NCBI GenBank assembly: GCA_045837725.1
Contig: JBEWZL010000008.1
Span: 62,001-126,000 of the forward strand
Reading direction: 5' to 3'
Source: Vermamoeba vermiformis
Taxonomy: Eukaryota > Tubulinea > Echinamoebida
Length of the DNA: 64,000 nucleotides
A program made the translations under genes and the position numbers. The notes beneath the pieces are model-generated. The model had not been told where the DNA came from and did not search any database. It saw nothing but the letters and a program-made list of their open reading frames with translations. Numbering within the stretch: position 1 is the stretch's first letter; the number at the start of each line of letters is the position of its first letter. Below are positions 61,190-64,000 of this stretch, in pieces.

Positions 61190-63738
61190 ATGTCGGATCA
61201 AGAGCAAGATTGGGCTGAAGTCAAGACAAAGCAACAAAAGCGAGAAACAAAGACCAAACCGAAGGAAGAGGATAAAAAGAAGCAAAAAGAGGGCAAAACT
61301 AAGAATAAAGAAGAAAAGCAAAAGCAGAAATTAAAACAGTCACAAGAAAAAAATCAATCTAAAAAACAGAAAGACGAGGACAGCGATGAAGAAGAAGCCA
61401 CTACTGACTACCTTGCCAGCACGATTTATTCTCAAGCAGAAAAAATTCTTGAAGAAAAACAAAAGGTAAAAATTCAATTTCGGATGTGGGCGGAAATAAT
61501 CACGAACAAAAAAAATGAAATTGACCCGTTGTTAATATCCTATCATCGTGGACTAACAATAACACAGAGACGCGAAGAGGCATCAGGTGTTGCTGTGCCA
61601 GCTAAAAAGAAAAAATCAAGCGGATCTGGTGCCAAAAGTAAAGCAGCCGCTCAAATCCTGCCAATTAAGTCTAAAGTAGGTCTAAATGCCATACTATTAC
61701 CATGCGATACTAAATTATCTTTTTAGCTCGATGGAGCCAGTCTGAATGAGGCGATCCAAGGCTTTGAAAGCAAATATCCGACAGATGTGGCTTTGCAATT
61801 GAAATTGTTGGCTGAATTCTTCGAAAAATGCCTTGCTAAAGTACCTATTCCTCGCAAAGAGCTCGACGAACTTGATTTCGCCGATCAATTAGGTAATTTT
61901 ATTGAACTATTTTTGTCACTTTCAAAAATAATATTATTCATTCTAATTACCGATACTTATATCATACTATTAATATAGAATACCCTCTTAGCTACCTCGA
62001 AGACGATTCTGTTCTCGATGCAGCTTGGGAATACTTGAGCAAAGTGCCTGAAAAAGAATTGAGTGACTTTTTGACCTTTTTAATTGAGACTTGGGTCGAT
62101 AGTCTCGGTACGTTTAGTGTATAATAATATATATATACCTATATGTATATTAACGATATTTATGGCACGCAGCTAGCGGACAAAAGAACACTGGCAAGAC
62201 ATCCAAGTCGTCGATGATTGGTACGCAATGTGAATTCAATTAGAAATTAATATGCGAGGTGCATTATAATAGGCATAGTATTAATATGGACGTATTTGGT
62301 ATTATAGGCCTCGGTATTCAAGTGTTGATGGACGTTATTTTGCGTCACAAACCTGAATTGATTGCTGGCGACAAATTCATCACTGACAAGTTCAAAAAGA
62401 AATATATGCAACAGTACGTAGTCTATTAGCTCATAATAATATTTCCTCCTATTAATTTAGTGCAATCAAACCAAACGAAAAAATTAATATTTTTCAATTC
62501 AAAATTCAATTGAAATTAGGCTTGTACAGTGCTCAATGCTTGATTTCACTTGATCAATGTAATCGATATTAATATTCATATATAGAGCCAATAACGTGCA
62601 CTTGTTGAATGGCAAGACGTACGGCCATCAGATCTTGTACATTGCTGGTCAAACTTTGAAGTCAAATCAGCCTTATGTAGCGCTCTATTGTGAGTGAATA
62701 ATATACACTGAACTATATATATACTAATACTATTTATTAGTGTGGTTCAAGCTGTTGTTGCCGACAATTTATGCCTCCAAGTCACTCGACACTCAGATCG
62801 ACAAGGAAATTTTGTCCTTTGGCGAATTATTAGCTGCCATGTACGTACATAATATCGTTGTTATAATATAGCCAATAATTAATTATGGTATTAGTCCTAA
62901 GGCCAAGTTCCGTTCGAGCGGATCTAGCTCCGAATATGCCTCACCGCGCGCCATTGAAATGTTGATTGAACTGCATTACAATCGCAACATTGCTTCCACG
63001 TATCCTTATTCACATTAGATATTATACTGCAACATGATTATGAATATTCATCATAATAATAACCACGCCCCTGTTATTCCTTAACATGACATTTCCAGCG
63101 ATGCCAAAGCCAAGTTAGAAGCGCTGTACAATCACGTGATTGTAAGTCAATTTGAATACAATAGCGCGCCTTATATAGGCAGCACCTAATGTTACTATAA
63201 TTAGAGCGTGGCCTTATTTGGCGATGACAAGTCCCCGCGTCGTTATTTCACCACACTGATGCGTCACGTGACTGAAGATCAGCCCATTCGTGAAGTTGTA
63301 AGTCACGCAGTCTTTGCATAAATTTCAGCAATCATTACCACGCCACGATGCCTTGCTGACACGTGTACTGTGCAGATCTCAGAGCTGTTGGTCAAGTCCA
63401 TGCTGCGTGACGGCGGCTGCAGCAAAGTGTGGCGCGAGCACTATCACGAGATGATTCCGCAATCGAACAACTTGTGCTTGTATTTCTTGGAGAACTTGGA
63501 CAAGATCAAGGGCGAGGTACGTGTCAATTCTGCGTGCTCGACGGGCACTGCTTCTGAATACATATATCGAGTATATATATACATACTCTAGTATTGTATT
63601 CTCATCGGTATTTATCGTTAGAAACGCGGTGCCAATTTGTTGCGCGAGACCTATGAGAACGTGAAACATTTCATTGAAGTCAACGAGGCCCTCAAACAAG
63701 GCACGCACACCGTTGTCAAGGACGGCAAGACTGTCAAG
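61190..63738 (+). CDS. TMEM214: TMEM214-like ER membrane protein (5' part; continues past the window)
   Basis: Starts at ATG 61190 with a long Lys/Glu/Gln-rich leader (KQQKRETKTKPKEEDKKK). Many small exons then encode an all-helical repeat region: GIQVLMDVILRHKPELIAGD, YVALYLWFKLLLPTIYASKS, SPRRYFTTLMRHVTE, KVWREHYHEMIPQSNNLCLY and KRGANLLRETYENVKHF. Order and spacing match TMEM214, whose C-terminal membrane segments would lie beyond the window. The last visible exon ends at 63738 before GTATGT. The exon at 63212-63221 holds CCTTATTTGG. The following intron contains the tRNA gene below. Confidence 0.8.
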
Positions 63739-63844
63739 GTATGTACTATATTAATAGTAGCATCAAGATCAGCGGGCCAGTTTAGATCTGGGATGTGGAT
63801 CTTTTGCACGGCTAGACAAATTTTTTTCGATTTGAAATCAACAA

Positions 63845-63914
63845 CAGGCCTTAGTTTAGTGGTAGAACGGAGGGCTGTAGTCCCTTAGACGTCGGTTCAA
63901 TTCCGGCAGGCCTG
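63845..63914 (+). tRNA. tRNA-Tyr (GTA anticodon), no intron
   Basis: Cloverleaf folds fully: acceptor CAGGCCT with AGGCCTG (7 pairs), D stem GTTT/GAAC, anticodon stem GAGGG/CCCTT with loop CTGTAGT (anticodon GTA), T arm GTCGG TTCAATT CCGGC, discriminator A at 63915. The A box TAGTTTAGTGG and B box GGTTCAATTCC match Pol III consensuses. Body is 70 bases, slightly short in D loop and variable loop. It sits inside an intron of the TMEM214 gene, same strand. Confidence 0.9.
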
Positions 63915-63932
63915 AATACCCTGGTCAATTTC

Positions 63933-63940
63933 TTTTTTTT
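63933..63940 (+). terminator. Pol III terminator after tRNA-Tyr
   Basis: A run of eight T begins 18 bases after the discriminator base, as expected for RNA polymerase III termination. Confidence 0.75.
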
Positions 63941-64000
63941 GGTTTCTGTTCATTTTCCCGGATCCAGATCTTTTCGCTTTAATCGTGTCTACGAGGTACC

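Noticed and set aside
63845-63914. Organellar origin of the tRNA-Tyr
   Set aside because: Intact A and B boxes and a T-run terminator fit a nuclear Pol III gene, and the anticodon arm resembles nuclear tRNA-Tyr.
1-64000. CRISPR-like arrays suggested by the many repeated words
   Set aside because: Spacing is irregular, words are 8-12 bases, both orientations occur, and the genome is eukaryotic.

Overview
This is nuclear DNA of a free-living unicellular eukaryote with a compact, intron-rich genome. Genes are separated by roughly 40-400 bases and carry many short introns of about 45-80 bases. Several families point to Amorphea, most simply an amoebozoan or close relative: an SRF-type MADS-box factor, an RWP-RK factor, a zizimin-type (C-subfamily) DOCK protein, a secreted ADA2-type adenosine deaminase, ERMARD, TMEM214 and ARGLU1. 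The lineage is inferred from gene content only.

Layout by position (strand): Rab2-like GTPase (+), ankyrin/tail-anchored protein (-), DOCK6/7/8-like GEF (-), Eaf6 (+), CMTR2 cap methyltransferase (-), a 2.7-kb gene-free block of nested inverted repeats (16.3-19.0 kb), pyrimidine-nucleotide mitochondrial carrier (-), zinc-ribbon Ras-like GTPase (+), ArsB/NhaD-type permease (-), lipoyltransferase (+), RecQ helicase with a presequence-like N-terminus (+), kelch protein (-), CLC-7 antiporter (-), PI4K-beta (+), LRR protein (+), probable mitochondrial membrane protein (-), SRF-type factor (-), ARGLU1 (+), dihydropteridine reductase (+), secreted kelch-ADA2-IPT fusion (-), unknown LRR-like gene (+), Gln-rich Def1/UBAP2-like protein (-), RWP-RK factor (-), ERMARD (+), Cys-rich folate-receptor-like surface protein (-), TMEM214 (+, cut by the window end) with a tRNA-Tyr in an intron. 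The themes are endomembrane trafficking and signalling (Rab2, PI4KB, CLC-7, DOCK, ERMARD, TMEM214), mitochondrial function, and nuclear regulation.

The most striking signal is not a gene. A small vocabulary of 8-12 base words, mostly palindromic, is scattered at very high density through exons, introns and spacers on both strands: CACGTG (usually TCACGTGA), TGACACGTGTCA, CTAAAAATAG, CC(A/T)6GG, TTCAGTGAA, and the non-palindromic TCTACCAGGGC and ATTGTTCCGC. I count about 39 CACGTG in the 4.3-kb ankyrin gene, where about one is expected at even base composition. Four of the palindromic words equal known binding consensuses (bHLH E-box, MEF2, SRF and STAT), and the window itself encodes an SRF-type protein. 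The words become sparse after about 49.5 kb and are nearly absent from the repeat block. In coding sequence they appear in different frames and orientations, giving recurring peptides such as HVT/HVI, SRD, KNS and LFLA, so the pressure appears to act on DNA rather than protein. This looks like a eukaryotic counterpart of highly iterated palindromes.
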